From the NCBI GenBank assembly GCA_963835955.1, contig CAWIHZ010000005.1:62001-126000 (forward strand): DNA of 64,000 bases, given 5' to 3'. How positions within the stretch are numbered: the first letter of the stretch is position 1; each line of letters begins with the position of its first letter. The notes beneath the pieces are model-generated. The model searched no databases. It was not told the origin of the DNA and saw nothing but the letters and a program-made list of their open reading frames with translations. Position numbers and translations under genes: made by a program. Shown in pieces: positions 62,479-64,000 of this stretch. The stretch comes from Roseiarcus sp963835955 (GTDB lineage Bacteria; Pseudomonadota; Alphaproteobacteria; Rhizobiales; Beijerinckiaceae).

Positions 62479-64000
62479 CGCGTCTCCCCCTCAAGACCCG
62501 GCAGCGCGATGTCGCCTATCGCTTCGACGACGGCGCCGCCGCGCGCAAGATCCGTCGCGGCCAAAATGTCCGGATGGAAATATCGATCGTCGTCGAGATG
62601 CGGAACCTCGCGGCGCAGCCGCGCCCGCAAGGCCTCGAGCGGCGCGCTGGAGGCGAGCGGCGAATGAAAATCACATGCCTGGGCGGCGGCGATGAGCTCG
62701 ATCCCGACGATCGAGAATGCGTTCCCGGCCATCGGCGCCAACCGGCGCGCGCCATGCGCGGCCATCGAGACATGATCCTCCTGGTTCGCGGAAGTTGGGA
62801 TCGAGTCGACGCTCGCCGGATAGGCGCGCTGTTTGTTTTCGGAGACCAGCGCGGCGGCGGTGACCTGGGCGATCATGAAGCCGGAGTTCAAGCCCGGCTT
62901 CGGCGTCAAAAACGCCGGCAGTCCGGACAAGGCCGGATCGACCAGCATCGCGATGCGCCGCTCCGACAGAGAGCCGATTTCGCATATCGCCAACGCGATC
63001 ACGTCGGCGGCGAAGGCCACCGGCTCGGCATGAAAGTTTCCTCCCGACAGCGCTTGGTCGCGATCGGCGAAGATCAGCGGGTTGTCGGTGACGCCATTGG
63101 CTTCGTCGGCGAGCGTCGCGGCGGCCTGACGCAGCAAGTCGAGGCAGGCGCCCATGACCTGCGGCTGGCAGCGAAGGCAATAAGGGTCCTGGACCCGATC
63201 GTCGCCGGTCAGATGCGAGGCGCGAATCGCGCTTCCGGCGAGCAGCGCGCGCAGGGCTTTGGCGACTTCGATTTGACCACGGTGCCGCCGCAGCGCGTGA
63301 ATGCGCGCATCGAACGGCGTGTCCGATCCGCGCGCCGCGTCAGTCGACAGCGCCCCCGCCGCGAGCGCCGAGCGCAGAAGCGCTTCCGCCTCGAACAGGC
63401 CGGCGAGCGCGTTGGCGGTGGAGAACTGCGTGCCGTTGAGGAGCGCCAGCCCCTCCTTCGGCGCCAGTTCGATCGGCGCCAGGCCAGCCTCGGCCAGCGC
63501 CGCCGCGGCGGGGGCGACGCGGTCGCCGATGCGCGCCTCGCCGAGGCCGATCATCGCCGCCGCCATATGAGCCAGCGGCGCGAGGTCGCCCGACGCGCCG
63601 ACCGACCCCTGCGAGGGAATGACCGGCAAGACGCCGCGCGCGAGCATCGCTTCGAGCAGAGCAAGCGTCCGCGGCTGAATGCCGGAGGCGCCTTGGGCGA
63701 GGCTCGCCAGCTTCAGCGCCATCATCAGGCGAGTCGTCGAAGCGCCGGCCGCCTCGCCGACTCCGGCGGCATGTGAGAGGACGATGTTGCGCTGGAGCTG
63801 AACGAGATCCGTTTCCGCGATGCGCACGCCCGCCAGTTTGCCGAAGCCGGTGTTGATCCCATATATCGGCTCGCCCCGCTCCAGGATTCGCCTGACCGCC
63901 TCGGCGCTGGCGGCGACCGCGGGACGGCAAGCCGGATCGAGCGCGACCAGATCGCCGCGCCAGATCGAACGCCAGTCGCTTAGCAAAGCCTCGCCCGCTC
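62475..64000 (-). CDS. hutH: Histidine ammonia-lyase (5' end cut by window edge)
   Basis: At least 508 residues lie in the window: GINTGFGKLAGVRI, the MIO-forming SQGSVGASGDLAPLAHM with Ala-Ser-Gly, LLNGTQFSTANAL, QDPYCLRCQPQVMGA, VTDNPLIF, and SIPTSANQEDHVSMAAHGAR near the end. It deaminates histidine to urocanate. A TTG at 63986 could be a start, but the frame stays open to the edge and the codons before it (AGEALLSDWRSIWRG) align with the usual N-terminus (PGxxxLxxxxxIxRG). The true start is therefore probably a few codons outside the window. It is the first gene of the hutH-hutG-hutU run seen here. Confidence 0.96.
   Translation of the reverse strand, partial: AGEALLSDWRSIWRGDLVALDPACRPAVAASAEAVRRILERGEPIYGINTGFGKLAGVRIAETDLVQLQRNIVLSHAAGVGEAAGASTTRLMMALKLASLAQGASGIQPRTLALLEAMLARGVLPVIPSQGSVGASGDLAPLAHMAAAMIGLGEARIGDRVAPAAAALAEAGLAPIELAPKEGLALLNGTQFSTANALAGLFEAEALLRSALAAGALSTDAARGSDTPFDARIHALRRHRGQIEVAKALRALLAGSAIRASHLTGDDRVQDPYCLRCQPQVMGACLDLLRQAAATLADEANGVTDNPLIFADRDQALSGGNFHAEPVAFAADVIALAICEIGSLSERRIAMLVDPALSGLPAFLTPKPGLNSGFMIAQVTAAALVSENKQRAYPASVDSIPTSANQEDHVSMAAHGARRLAPMAGNAFSIVGIELIAAAQACDFHSPLASSAPLEALRARLRREVPHLDDDRYFHPDILAATDLARGGAVVEAIGDIALPGLEGETR

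Overview
The window looks like a chromosomal segment of a high-GC alphaproteobacterium, most likely in the Hyphomicrobiales. The support is the ALA-synthase type HemA, two SOS boxes of the alphaproteobacterial form GAAC-N7-GAAC (or its complement) in front of recA and imuA, the imuA-imuB-dnaE2 mutasome locus, and a retropepsin-like/DUF1289/CobS neighbourhood. Genus cannot be fixed from the sequence; a relative of Beijerinckiaceae/Methylocystaceae/Roseiarcaceae is a guess.

Layout. 1-4.4 kb: a LacI-regulated sugar ABC importer (ATPase cut by the window edge, permease, binding protein, regulator, with a 12-bp palindromic operator candidate) and a 2-hydroxyacid dehydrogenase. 4.5-19.4 kb: a 14.8-kb genomic island inserted in the 5' end of dusA. 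The original dusA start is stranded at 4502-4550. A 10-bp core repeat sits at both ends (4541 and 19367), a decayed tyrosine integrase lies just inside the right end, and a complete dusA with a new, AT-richer first exon-like segment of about 14 codons follows. The cargo is a full glycerol uptake and catabolism operon (glpR-glpD-glpS-T-P-Q-U-V-glpK) bracketed by a 2OG-Fe(II) oxygenase gene and a DUF6065-like gene, plus a TPR protein and transposase debris. 20.3-22.6 kb: retropepsin, DUF1289, cobS and DUF1772 genes, several apparently frameshifted. 22.8-29.6 kb: recA, alaS, icd (with an internal stop), a small secreted protein and a lytic transglycosylase. 30-34.3 kb: aldo/keto reductase and haem genes hemF, hemE, hemA. 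34.6-35.6 kb: two gene remnants joined head to tail (CaiB/BaiF transferase and OprB porin). 35.6-42.1 kb: HAD hydrolase, class I aldolase, Tad-type pilus genes and a PEP-CTERM-like exported protein. 42.5-52.9 kb: MATE pump, nucleoside hydrolase, lyxose isomerase, pyrophosphatase, adenosine deaminase, Dps, glutaredoxin, ComF, an NDUFAF5-like methyltransferase and a Phd/VapC-type toxin-antitoxin pair. 52.9-59.4 kb: the SOS mutagenesis locus, invaded by dispersed palindromic repeats and with dnaE2 broken. 59.9-64 kb: the hutH-hutG-hutU histidine degradation operon, open at the window edge.

Systems. Glycerol would enter through the GlpSTPQV importer, be phosphorylated by GlpK and oxidised by GlpD. 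The importer's two ATPases carry complementary degenerate motifs, so that the pair should have one competent ATP site. Several genes carry single-base frameshifts or in-frame stops. Some may be real decay (integrase, dnaE2), but their number means sequencing indels must be excluded before any of them is interpreted biologically.
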